A stretch of DNA of 64,000 nucleotides from Luidia sarsii (taxonomy: Eukaryota; Echinodermata; Asteroidea; Paxillosida; Luidiidae): assembly GCA_949987565.1 (NCBI GenBank), contig OX465104.1:4459052-4523051 (forward strand), written 5' to 3'. Of this stretch, positions 53,101 through 63,534 are shown piece by piece (within the stretch, counting starts at the first letter, position 1; each line of letters starts with the position of its first letter). The position numbers and the translations under genes were made by a program. The notes under the pieces were generated by a model. That model worked only from the letters and a program-made list of their open reading frames with translations. It was not told where the DNA came from and made no database searches.

Positions 53101-56100
53101 TTGTCCATACTAAAACTGTTCTTTATTCTTTACAAATCTGTAAATTGTGATTGACTTTTAAAGTTGCTTGATTCACTGCCCACATTCCACAGACCTCTTT
53201 CTCATTACAGACCAGGATTCCCACTGCTTACCCTCTGACCTCTCCAACTGACCTTTGACCTTCTAATTGACTGCACAGTAGTATGTGCAGTACCCTCCAC
53301 CCCTACTACAGTCACCATATAGTGCACAAGCATGGGCGAGCTTAGCAGCTTACAGTTACACATATTTATGTACAACGATTAGCTTCCTGTAAAACTAAAA
53401 CTTTCACAATATCTAAACCTCTTTGGAAATTTTACCATCTGACCTGTCTGAGCTACAGTATCCACCCTTAGATGGTGGCCTCCCAAATACCGGTAGTCAA
53501 TTATTCTTTGCCAGAGTGTGGGCAGTGGGCACCAGTCAGAAGCATTTCAACCGTTAACTGCCATAGGCCTACATCTACAGGGATCACGGCCCCTTTTTTT
53601 GTCATTCAGATACAAACAACCAATTGATGTAAACCTGGCTACAGCAACTCAGGCATCACACAAAGTGGATGCAGTCAAAGTTTCCTTTGGTATTTTTCAA
53701 CATTGTTCAATAGTTCCCACTTCCCAGTCAGTTTGGCCTGTTTGGAAATGCTAAAGATATAATAGAGGGCCTGATGTTTCAATCCTTGCAGGATCCACTG
53801 AAAAACCTATTATTAAGAAAGCTCAGGCCCTCTACAAACATTTGAAAGATTTGCATTTTGGACTGTTTAAGTCTGTAAGAAATGTGCTGCATTTTTTAAT
53901 GCTGTACTTATATTGCATAATGCTGTGAACTAGTGTGAAGGTTACATTACATTGTACTTAATTTAATAATACTGATAATGATGCCAAAGTTCAAAACTCA
54001 TCTTAACTTACTACCAGTAACAGTCACAGGAATATAGACGATGTATTACTCTATTGAAACATAGAGTAAAGATTGAAATGGTTAGACCATAGCTATGTTC
54101 AGACTATGCCTAGGGCATACATTATGAGCTGTAAACACTAAACACAGACACAATTTACAAGAAATGTGGGCAGTGTCTGATTCTAGCTCATCCATCAAAC
54201 GCACTTCATTATCTGGTACAATGAATAACCTTTTGGCATGCATCCAAACACATACAAAATGCATCTGGAAATACAACAATGGAGATCTTTCCATGAAGAA
54301 GAAAAGGCTGTTGAAAACTATTTTACACAATTCCTGCACTAAATTTTAAGACAATTCCTGCACGTTTGCCACCCTTAATACTTCATTTTTCCTTCTTTTT
54401 TTACCGCATGAATGGCCAAATAATTTAGTCCTTAAATTCACAAATGGCTATTTTGACTTAATAAATTAGTATTTTGTGTTACTTAGCTATGACCGTGCAG
54501 AATGTCAGACTCTTTACCAAAAGGTTTCATCAAAATGAATCGATTTATATTTCATATGGGCAATAAATTACAGGTGTATTTAGCCTTTAGGCCATTTTCC
54601 TGCATGAACAAAGTGGTCACCTGAGCATATGTGTACAAAGCCAAGGGTACAAAACCACAGGAAGTGAGGTGGCTTATAACCTACTAAATTATTTCAAAAT
54701 CACTACTAAGCCTCTGGCAATCCTCTGATTATGAACATGTACTTGTTATTGTTCTTTCCAAGTTCCCACAATATTTACCAACTGAACAAAACAAATGGCA
54801 TAAGGATCTTAAACAAGCTGTATGACACAGAACAAAGTGCATCCAGTCTCTGTCCCGGAAACAGGAAATATACGTACACGCACCGGTACATGTACATGTA
54901 GGCTACTCGTACATGTGCAGATGGTGCAGTGTATACGGAGTTCTTTGCCATACCTTCTATCATAGGTAGTACAACCCTTAGCAGGAAATAAACTGGGAAT
55001 TAAAATGTTCAGCTGTACATATATGAACTGTACATGTATGTTTGGTTCCTATAACAGAAATGTGTATGTTGTATTGCTCTCCAAAACAGAAACAAATAAA
55101 TTTGTTTCACTTGTCAGTTTACAACTTTACATGTACACTGTGGAAGGACACCTTTATATTAGTGTTAAGAAAAAGCAAGGAAAAGGTTCAGGTATGTCAA
55201 CCATGTAAATATAAATACCCCCAAGACTGTAGGCTATCCAGACTTTAGACTGAAACAGAAACCAGCTAGAAAAGATGGATTCTGACCAATTGTTCGACTC
55301 TACATAAACTTGACTGCTGTACCGCCTGTAGAATAAAGGTTTTCAATTGCTATTAACAGACTTGAAGAACCCATTTATTTCCCATTTGCTAGAGTAGAGA
55401 AACAACCTTTTGGGGCAAATTTGAATTCATTTTTAAATTCTCCTTTAATGCAACTTGCAAAGTGCTTGCATCTTCTTGTGTTTTGATGGCTTACAGCACA
55501 CCAAACCTCCCATTGATATCAAATGGACCTTGACATCAAGCAGAGGACCCATTATGAAACTGGTGAAAAAATTTGGAACAATTTTGAAACATGCCAAAGA
55601 TTTAACTTAACCAGGACATGGACCTGAGTAACTCTTGTTTTGTGTACAAGCGCTCTTCTTACCATCTGAGCTTTCCAGCCCTTAGATGGCGGCCAAACCA
55701 AATAGTGAACTAGACGATCCCAGCAGAAACTTTAGGTTCAGCTGAGAATGGAATGTCAGGGACTCCTCATTCTTGTAATTTGCAACCAGAACCAAAGTAC
55801 AGATTCTTGCAATGGCTATGGCTACAAGCCTACAGCCATGTACATGTATGTGTAAAGCCTAGATGCTTAAGTGCAGAGACAATGACAGTCACAGCCATTG
55901 CCATAACTGTGGATCTGGTCTGTATTGGAAAACCTGCACTTTCAGTAATGATTACCAATCTCGTCTTTGTAATGACACATCGCAAAGGACAATAGGATCT
56001 TACAGTGAGAGATGAATCTTTGCTTGACATTCATGGGAGAAATGTACATTTGTCCACTGAACATTGTTTCCTTAAGTTCTTTGGCAAAATATGTACCCTG

Positions 56101-59100
56101 AGGTTGACTTAAGGCTGTGGTTTATATCAACAAAATTTCTAGGTATCAAGTTATGACAAGATGGTGCCATTTCCTGTAAGCAGAACCCATGTGTGCTTGA
56201 TGTAGGAACCTTGTTGAAATAAGTCATTTCTGCTTTCCTTACTCTAAAGTTGCCATAACTATTTTGTTTTCTCATCCACAATAGTGCAATGTCTATTGAT
56301 CGATAGAATTTGCCATTTCTGCCAAGAAATTCTTAATAACCCTCTTGACTCGTAAATCCCGGTCCCTTGATCCAAGACAAGGAAGCAGTGACCCTTAAAA
56401 CCTGCATATTATCATAGGTATTAACCTGGTGGCCTGTACAACTTTGGTGAGATATTAACCCAGGTTTTTAACCAAGTTTTTAAATCCTGGTCCAAACAAA
56501 TGTGTCACCCCATCTTTAGGTCCAAAGCCTTTGGACTTGTATTCTGACCATTTAGATTCTAGCAGGACTACCGGTATTCTCAAAGGCAGAATCAAAGCTT
56601 TCAAATGAACAGTTTAAAAATCGCAGCCTCATGTGTTAAAAATAATCTTAGTGTGAGTAACAAAAACAACTCAATTCAATGAGGGTTTGCCCTGCACGAC
56701 GTAATAGAAATAAGCACTGTGTGCTTTGCCCATTTGCCTGGTAAATAAAATACAGTCAGGTAGGGGGGGATCCTATCATATCTATGAAACCAACATGAGT
56801 CGTCCTGGCTGGCCTTGCTGCCTATTTCAAGAAACTTCAAATGTTGCGTACGCAACATTTTGTTGCGTAACGTATGCAACATTTTGTTGCGTAACGTACA
56901 GCGTATACAACATTTTGTTGCACAACATTTTGTTGCACAACATTTTGTTGCATAACATATGCAACATCTTGTTGCATAACATATGCAACATCTTGTTGCA
57001 TAACATATGCAATTTTGCTGCGTTTGCTAAATATTGCTGAAAAGAGTCTTTGTGGAGCAAGACTTGCTCAACATCTGTACGTTGCGTAACTTTTGCAACT
57101 TTTCTTGAAATCAGCAACCAGTGTCTCTTCCAGCTCGGCACTTCTCAAAGGCAGAGGGAAGGGCCTGATGGGATCCACATCTGAGATTTTAGAGTCCATG
57201 AGGCCAGTCAACACTGTGCAACATTTTCCATTTGCTTTGACGAGTCCAACTAGTGGGTGGTTAGTGTTGTACTTACTCAGGATCTGAAGGTTGGACTGGT
57301 CGCCGATAGCTGACCGGAACATCTAACTCGTACTTCTCCTTGGCTTTCAAGTTGCCTGTTACATCCATGAACTGCAAGCCAATGAAACATTTTAGTTTAT
57401 GAAGAGAATACAAAAAACTGTTGCAAACTGGTCACTGACTAAAATGACCTGCAATACATAAATCTCTAAAGTTCCAGGGCCTGACGTTTCGATCCTGGCA
57501 GGAGCTTTCCCAAAACGTCAGGCCCTCTAACTTTTGAGATTTATTTTAGTTTAGATTACTATTAGAATTCTTCACTGAAGTTTAGTCATGTTTAAGTGGT
57601 TAAAGTTCTTCAGGTTTGGGAAAGTTCCTCAGAAACTTGTGGATTTAAAATTTCCATGGTGGATTTTTTTTAGAGCAAAATCGCCCAAAACAAGAGAAAG
57701 AAGAAGGGACTCAGGAAGGCCGGAGATAGAAATTAACATTACTAAAAAAAAATTGAAAAGTTTGCAGTGAGACCATGTACCTGATCTCAACAACACATTG
57801 AAGCACCAATGATAGTTAGAATCCAGCAGTCTCCGGATGAGGGGCAGATTACACACTGACCCAAACGTTGAGCTACCAGATTTTTTTTCAGAACCACACT
57901 CCATCTCACAAGAGGTAATGTATGCATGGTGTCATTGCAAACCTTTCACTTTCCTATAGACAGGTCAGTCGGTTAATGTGGTTACTGGTTAGTTCCCATG
58001 GTTCTAGTATTTATTTGTATGGTTGCAGTACTATGGACTGGTTGTGGTATCAGGTTTGTCTTGTTGTACTGAATTACTTTTGGTTGCCACAATGATTCTA
58101 TTCATTCCTATGCTCACAATGGTTTGTATAGCTTTTACTTCATTTTATGTTTCTCTAGTTCTCATAGCTGCATTGAGAAATAACTTGTTTTCTTCCATGA
58201 GTTATCCGGTCCATCCTCATCTCCGATCTACCTACATCACACTGATCCTCATTCCACTTGTCAAGCTGAATGGACATCACTTTGCTGATGTGGACTCCCA
58301 ACTTGCGATGCACCGATGCACATGGCACACACAAGAACACCCCAAGGTTGTAGGATGACCAGTTGGCTTGAGCTAAAGTGGGATTACAGAAAAGAAAGAG
58401 TAACAACTAACATGAAAATGGCACCCACAAAAATGAGAGTTAATGATTAAAAAAACATTAAATTCTTCAACAGGTGCGCCCAACCTGGCAAAGACTGCCG
58501 TAGTTGACAATTTGGGAAGGCCACCATCTAAGGGCTGGATAGCTCAGACAGGGCATGGAGGTAGAGGTGGACAGGGAGAGCACTGGTATGCAAAACCAGA
58601 GGTCTCAGGTCCAAGTCCCCCCCCCCCCCTCCCTGGTCCAGTCAATTTTTTCTTTACCATTTCTTTAAAATTGGCAAAGAAAACTTTGACTGGACCGGGA
58701 CTTGAACCCGAGACCTCTGGATAATGTACCAAATGTAATAGAGAATTTCACCGTACTTAATCAACATATATTGAAAAATTCATTTCAAGAAATTAATGTC
58801 GTCTAATTAGGCCCATAGCTAATTAATTATTCATGATTTCATTTTTGTTTTTGCTTTTAAGTTTTTTCAACTTTTCAGTATTTTCTATTGAATTTCCCAT
58901 ATCAAAGAATGTTTCCAGTGTTTGGATGAATTTTACATCATTTAATGAAACACGAAGAACCAACAATTGCATAGAGGAATATTAATGTGCTAATCATTGC
59001 TGAAAAAAAATACACTATGCACTAAGGATGCTATGATTTTAAGTAGTGAGTCAATGGAAAATTTCCCATCAAACTACAACGACCATGGCCCTGAAAAATG

Positions 59101-59727
59101 TTCATTATCAGAGAACGACACCTGCTATTTTAATAAAATTGGTGTCAAAATGTGCTTAATAAAAGTAATATAAAGGTGGCAAAAAAGTTTCAGCACGCAG
59201 AAAAAATTCACTGAGACGCTATAAAAAGTACAGGGGTAGTTTAGGGTCAACTAGTAGTACTAGTAGTAATACTAATAGTATAAACTACATACTAACAACA
59301 GGTCCAACTCCTAGTGGACTAACACGCCACAAAATCATGAATTTCGGGGAAATTGAGGTCCAATTTTTTTCGGCAAGTGGTTGTGCCAAACCATCGAAAT
59401 TGGTGGTCTAATTTGGGTTTGGGATTTTTCCACCCGTTTAAGGTGAAAGCATTAAAGTAACATCTTTCCATTATTGTTTTTGTTTTGAAAATAGTTTCAA
59501 CGCTGCAGCAACGCAAGCACTTCCTTCACACGACGAACCAGATCCCGATTTGTAAAAATGCGTATTCTTCGGAATCAACTTTTACTAAGTTTACTACTAG
59601 TTTACTCACCATTAACATCATCAGCATTCTCGTTCACTGGGAGTTTATCACCGCAGTCAGCGCAAACACTGTTCCCCTCTCTCTTTAGGGCCTCCACGAG
59701 CCTCGTCTGCAACGGGCTTGAATACAT
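46979..59727 (-). CDS. ADAP1: ADAP (centaurin-alpha): ArfGAP with two PH domains, eight exons
   Basis: Exons 59610-59727, 58236-58372, 57277-57371, 51141-51339, 50125-50274, 49496-49582, 48542-48679 and 46979-47185 join in phase with GT-AG borders. They give 376 residues; vertebrate ADAP1 has about 374. Exons 1-3 are the ArfGAP domain (CADC near residue 22; [14 protein letters not shown] with the catalytic Arg). [14 protein letters not shown] in exon 4 leads to PH1 ([12 protein letters not shown] to [10 protein letters not shown], about 140-245). PH2 is in exons 7-8 ([10 protein letters not shown] to [10 protein letters not shown], about 272-368). The family stimulates GTP hydrolysis by Arf6 and binds phosphoinositides at membranes. 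Oddity: the two Cys pairs of the zinc finger are 28 residues apart instead of 16. ADAP2 cannot be excluded as the name. Confidence 0.92.
47349..47507. repeat. Small foldback element in ADAP intron 7
   Basis: The left arm (GTGACTTATAG, then TATTTTTTCATCTCATTTGG) and the right arm (CCAAATGAGATGAAAAAATA, then CTATAAGTCAC) are inverted. They enclose about 85 bp. It resembles a miniature inverted-repeat element. No clear target duplication is seen. Confidence 0.65.
47918..47972 (+). repeat. Dispersed hairpin repeat
   Basis: GGCCTGACGTTTTGATCCTA, then GCAGGACCTTTCTCAAAGGC: the best-preserved core of the family. Confidence 0.7.
48542..48679 (-). CDS. ADAP1: ADAP exon 7 (PH2 start)
   Basis: The acceptor is AATTGGCAG and the donor GATGTG/GTAAGA. 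It encodes [20 protein letters not shown]... [16 protein letters not shown]. Confidence 0.92.
49230..49325 (-). repeat. tRNA-derived SINE
   Basis: The minus strand has GTGGATAGCACAGGTTGTAG, then AGCACTGG (A-box region) and GGTTCGAATCCC (B box). The cloverleaf cannot be closed at the acceptor stem, so this is a SINE and not a tRNA gene. Confidence 0.6.
49496..49582 (-). CDS. ADAP1: ADAP exon 6 (PH1 end)
   Basis: The acceptor is TGTTGTAG and the donor GATGAG/GTGAGT. It encodes [20 protein letters not shown], then FPGGLSDDE. Confidence 0.93.
50125..50274 (-). CDS. ADAP1: ADAP exon 5 (PH1 middle)
   Basis: The acceptor is TTCTCCTAG and the donor GGCAGG/GTAGGT. It encodes [20 protein letters not shown]... 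[11 protein letters not shown]. Confidence 0.92.
51141..51339 (-). CDS. ADAP1: ADAP exon 4 (linker helix and PH1 start)
   Basis: The acceptor is TTCCTATCAG and the donor ACAGAT/GTAAGT. It encodes [20 protein letters not shown]... [20 protein letters not shown]. Confidence 0.93.
53515..53690 (+). repeat. Dispersed repeat, copy 2
   Basis: Diverged reverse-complement match of 41229-41352: CAGTCAGAAGCATTTCAACC, GGGATCACGGCCC and AAACCTGGCTACAGCAACTC. Confidence 0.6.
55625..55700 (-). repeat. tRNA-derived SINE head
   Basis: The minus strand reads CCGCCATCTAAGGGCTGGAA, then AGCTCAGATGGTAAGAAGAG, and a B-box-like GGTCCATGTCC. The same head (CCATCTAAGGGCTGGATAGC) begins the SINE at 58520. Confidence 0.6.
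56844..57015. repeat. Palindromic GTTGCATA/TATGCAAC minisatellite
   Basis: Units of about 14-27 bp (GCAACATTTTGTTGCATAAC) repeat about ten times. Each unit is itself an inverted repeat (GCAACA...TGTTGC), so either strand can fold into a chain of hairpins. Confidence 0.9.
57277..57371 (-). CDS. ADAP1: ADAP exon 3 (ArfGAP C-terminal part)
   Basis: The acceptor is TTGGCTTGCAG and the donor CCTGA/GTAAGT. It encodes [20 protein letters not shown], then [11 protein letters not shown]. Confidence 0.92.
57473..57535 (+). repeat. Dispersed hairpin repeat, full stem
   Basis: AGGGCCTGACGTTT and AAACGTCAGGCCCT form a perfect 14-bp stem around CGATCCTGGCAGGAGCTTTC. This shows the complete form of the family. 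Confidence 0.75.
58236..58372 (-). CDS. ADAP1: ADAP exon 2 (ArfGAP core)
   Basis: The acceptor is CCCACTTTAG and the donor GTGAT/GTAGGT. It encodes [20 protein letters not shown], then [20 protein letters not shown]. Confidence 0.92.
58520..58735. repeat. Two tRNA-derived SINE pieces in inverted orientation
   Basis: Plus strand 58520-58650: CCATCTAAGGGCTGGATAGC, GAGCACTGG, AGGTCCAAGTCCC and a C-run, then TGGTCCAGTCAA. Minus strand 58735-58655: CAGAGGTCTCGGGTTCAAGT, then CCCGGTCCAGTCAAAG. The shared 3' parts face each other and can pair over about 40 nt. Confidence 0.65.
59610..59727 (-). CDS. ADAP1: ADAP exon 1 (start codon)
   Basis: It starts ATG at 59727 with donor TTAATG/GTGAGT. It encodes [20 protein letters not shown], then [19 protein letters not shown]. 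The first Met upstream of the ArfGAP Cys pair was taken as the start. Confidence 0.85.
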
Positions 59728-61553
59728 TTTCAACTTTAAAAAGTCTTACTCTTAGACAAGTTTCCGCAGAGTTGCCGAAGCGATCAGAAAGTGTTACTCA
59801 TTACATCAACAAGTTAATCCAACTAAATAGATGCTCACGCTGAATGAGCTCCTCATGCGACCGGATAGCGGGTACCGGTGCCGTGGTGTCTATTACTGCG
59901 TGCGCTTAGTCAAGGGCGTTTTCGTGTGTCACCAGCGAAACTAAAATCGTCATTATTTCCGCATTTAGCAGGTGGTTGCGTGGTGCCCTGGCGGAACGAT
60001 AGGCGTTGTAATAGGAATCCAATAGGGGTACCAGCAGGGGGCACTCAATTACTAATTTGTGTCATCTACAAAATTATGTGGATGGTCATGGTTATAGTAG
60101 TCCATAGACATTACCTGTTATACAGTAGATGGGGGCGTGGCAGAAAAAATGGTAATGGGATGTTGATAACATCTTTATTCCATTTAAATTCATACAATAA
60201 ATAGGTGGCGCTGTTACACGGTCTTTGTTTTTATGCTGCCAGTGGAACATCGCTCACTTTTACAACCGATTTTATCATGCTAGTTTGTCAATTTGTATAA
60301 TTCGGACAGAGGAAATCAATCGTGTTTTTGTCAAAGAAACTCATTCTTCCAAATACAGACGTCCAAATCATATCATTCACCCCCTTCTACTAGTACTAGT
60401 TCCCTTTGGCAAACAATGATTAATGTTTACCACGTCGAGTAAAAGCCGGGCAAAACCTCTTTGAAAAACAATGATTAACATCGCAACTCCATTTTATTAT
60501 CACTTTGATGTTCATTTAATGTCATTGTAATCAGTAATTGGATCACTTTAATTATTATTTTTAAACAAATGAATGAAATAACATGATCATTTTTTTCTCA
60601 GAGATTTTTTTTTTCTTCTATAGTTAGAAAGTCATCTGGAACAGCTAGGGTCAACTGCAACATTTCTTTAACGACTCGACATTTTTTTACGAGGTATTTT
60701 TTTGGTTGAATGCACTCTGACTCTCTGACTCGTTCTCCTGAAGAAATAAAATCCTAGAGATTTATGACCCACTGTGTTACGGTCCTTCCACCGGACATGT
60801 TTATTCAGAAAGAGGACACAGACAAGGGCAAATGGACATTCTTCGGCCAGAGCCAAGGACTTCCCAACGAGAGTAGTATTGTCCCGAAGTGTATTCCAGC
60901 AGTTACGTCAGCAACGCTTCTTTTATAGCGCCCTCATTTTGAAGGCTCCTTCGAAATCTCGCACCCTAACCACGAGATGTCAAGGGAATCGCTGGTTGCT
61001 AATTACTCGGCGTAGATAAAGTGCAAGGAGCATAGTACCAGTATACCGGAACCACAAGTCACGACGAGATCTGCTGCTGCAGCAGGTCATGATGTGGATA
61101 TCTAAAATTAGTACGGAAGAGTAAAAAGGTGGCGTTTGCGGCGAAAGGTAACGTACATGTATCTTCAATTTGAACTGTAATTTCTTCTGAATTCTCGTAC
61201 ATTTACTGTGCGGTGGTAGAGGAGTGGTGTCAAAGTAGTGCGTAGATAGCTCTTGTAGAGGATAGAGTGCTTTGAAGATGTGTACGATTCGAAAATCCAT
61301 GTCAGAATGAGAATGTTGCTTGTTTTTATTTCGAGTGTGTGAACTTGAGACCAAACGTGAACGAGACAGTGGCAGTGGTACTGTACTGTGTTACTGTTAT
61401 TACAGTGGTACTGACTACTGTAGTAGTGTAGTAGTACTGCCTACTGAGTACTGGTACTGGTAGTGTGCATGTACAGTGGTAGATGTAGCTGTAGGGGCTT
61501 CGTTTTGTTTATGATTTAATGTGCGAAGACTTTTTTAAATTCTAGTATTAAGT
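59728..61553. other. No gene seen; presumed ADAP 5' region
   Basis: The sequence upstream of the ADAP start includes a GC-richer part at 59820-60020 that may hold the promoter. No TATA box or other element is distinct enough to call. Short open frames show no recognised motif. Confidence 0.4.
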
Positions 61554-61611
61554 TAGTTGCGGTAACCGTAACCCTCATCCTCCCGAAGGTCGGAGACCTG
61601 AGGGTTACGGG

Positions 61612-62285
61612 TACCCCCAGAACTGTGGGGTTCTACGTCGTCCGCTGCTCTCCCGACCGTAACCCCACAGATAACTAGGCTTTTTTCCCATAGGCTTCTG
61701 TGTAACGTTCACAAATGCTGTGGCATAGGGATCAGCAGGTTCAGCATAACTCATAAAATACTGCTTCATTTGGCCCAAGATTTCTAGCAAATGTGGTTTA
61801 CATACCACGCACCTGTGTGCAACTGTCCATTTGGCGAAAATGTGTCGATTTCCCCCCAAAAATGGGCGAAAACCTCCCGGTTCGGTTGCAACATTCAAAC
61901 GGCAGCTCCGTAACTGGCAGTCTGGTCCCTGTAGTACGGTATAGCGCCTTGCTGCGAAGACGTACAGGGGACCAGACTGCCAGTTGCGACGCTGCCGTTT
62001 GGATCTCGCAACCAAACCGGGAGGTTTTTGCCCATTTTTGGGGGGAAATCGACACATTTTTGCCAAATGGACAGTTGCACACAGGCGCGTGGTATGTAAA
62101 CCACATTTGCTAGAAATCTTGGGCCAAATGAAGCAGTATTTTATGAGTTATTCCGAACCTGCTGATCCCTATGCCACAGTACTAGTGAACGTTACACAGA
62201 AGCCTATGGGAAAAAAGCATAGTTATCTGTGGGGTTCCGGTCGGGAGAGCAGCGGACGACGTAGAACCCCACAGTTCTGGGGGTA
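61612..62285. mobile_element. Nested foldback element, 674 bp
   Basis: The inverted ends are TACCCCCAGAACTGTGGGGT and its complement. The target duplication GGTTACGGG is at 61603-61611 and 62286-62294. The arms meet near 61950 (CTGCCAGTTGCGACGCTGCC). It interrupts the left arm of the larger foldback, so it is younger. The open frames in it are palindrome artefacts. Confidence 0.88.
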
Positions 62286-62739
62286 GGTTACGGGAACATA
62301 TGTACAAGATTATAGCGAGGTTTTGGTTTTTACCATTTTGCCATTTTTAGAAACACCACTGTCCCGATCGCCCCCTTTTTCCATCCTTTTGAAAATCGCC
62401 ACACACAATCTAAGGACATGCACTTGATCCCAAATGTATACTGAATGTGATCAGATAACTCAAAACATCGTGGGTAAAATACTTTTCCGAAAAACGGGCA
62501 GAAACTCACCCAAATACTGTCTGTAAATGTCCCGTCAACGTCTCCGCCAGGTTCGGAATCCGAACCTGGCGCCTCGACCAATCAGTGCTTAGTCTCGTGA
62601 CGTATATCCCGCACGACGGCTATTTGCTGTTTCTCATTAACAGTCCATACTCGTGGTGCGCGCGCAGGTCATCGCCCTGTGAAGAGCCGACTGGTACTGT
62701 ATACAACCATGGATACAACACGTGCGCTGTACATGTGAT

Positions 62740-62960
62740 TGTACAGTACATGTACATGTACCGTACATGTGCAAGCATAGTACCAAAGAATGCTCTTTGA
62801 TAATACGCGTACATGTACTGTACACTGTACTGTTGTACATGTACAGTGTATTGTACATGTACAACAGCACATGTACATGTACGCGTATTATCAAAGAGTT
62901 TTCTTTGGTACTATGCTTGCACATGTACTGTACAATCACATGTACAGCGCACATGTTGTA
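62740..62960. repeat. GTACATGTAC-rich centre of the foldback
   Basis: Repeats of TACATGTACATGTAC type form the loop region between the arms. A second hairpin, GGACGTGTATAAAA/TTTTATACACGTCC, follows at 62968-63010. Confidence 0.8.
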
Positions 62961-63534
62961 ACTTGTATCCACGGACGTGTATAAAAAAAAAGTTTTTTAT
63001 ACACGTCCGTGGTTGTATCCATGGTTGTATACAGTACCAGTCCACGGACGTGTATAAAAAACATACACGTCCGTGTACCAGTCGGCTCTTCACAGGGCGA
63101 TGACCTGCGCGCGCACCACGAGTGTGGACTGTTATTGCGAAACAGCAAATAGCCGCCGTACGGGTATACGTCACGAGACTAAGCGCTGATTGGTCGAGGC
63201 GCCAGGTTCGGATTCCGAACCTGGCGGAGACGTTGACGGGATATTTACAGACAGTATTTGGGTGAGTTTCTGCCCGTTTTTCGGAAAAGTATTTTACCCA
63301 CGATGTTTTGAGTTATCTGATCACATTCAGTATACATTTGGGATCAAGTGCATGTCCTTAGATTGTGTGTGGTGATTTTCAAAAGGGTGGAAAAAGGGGG
63401 CGATCGGGACAGTGGTGTTTCCAAAATGGTAAAAACAAAAACCTCGCTATAATCTTGTACATATGTTCCCGTAACCCTCAGGTCTCCGACCTTCGGGAGG
63501 ATGAGGGTTACGGTTACCGCAACTAGTATTAAGT

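Larger units (their letters stand above)
51340..57276. other. ADAP intron 3, 5.9 kb, repeat-bearing
   Basis: No other exon is recognised. The intron contains a C-run (51548), a dispersed repeat (53515-53690), SINE pieces (53450-53500, 55625-55700), hairpin repeats (53765-53835, 56545-56600) and the minisatellite at 56844-57015. Confidence 0.7.
61554..63525. mobile_element. Large foldback (Mutator-like MITE) with 9-bp target duplication
   Basis: The ends are TAGTTGCGGTAACCGTAACC and its complement, flanked by GTATTAAGT at 61545-61553 and 63526-63534. After removing the nested element the arms are reverse complements over almost the whole length. They include the ATTTTGCCATTTTTAG/CCAAAATGGTAAAAAC region and the block CGCCAGGTTCGGA. 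There is no credible coding sequence. The 9-bp duplication suggests the Mutator superfamily. Confidence 0.85.

Noticed and set aside
61605..62286. Overlapping open frames of 100-153 codons on both strands
   Set aside because: They lie in the two arms of a foldback element and mirror each other; no protein motif is present.
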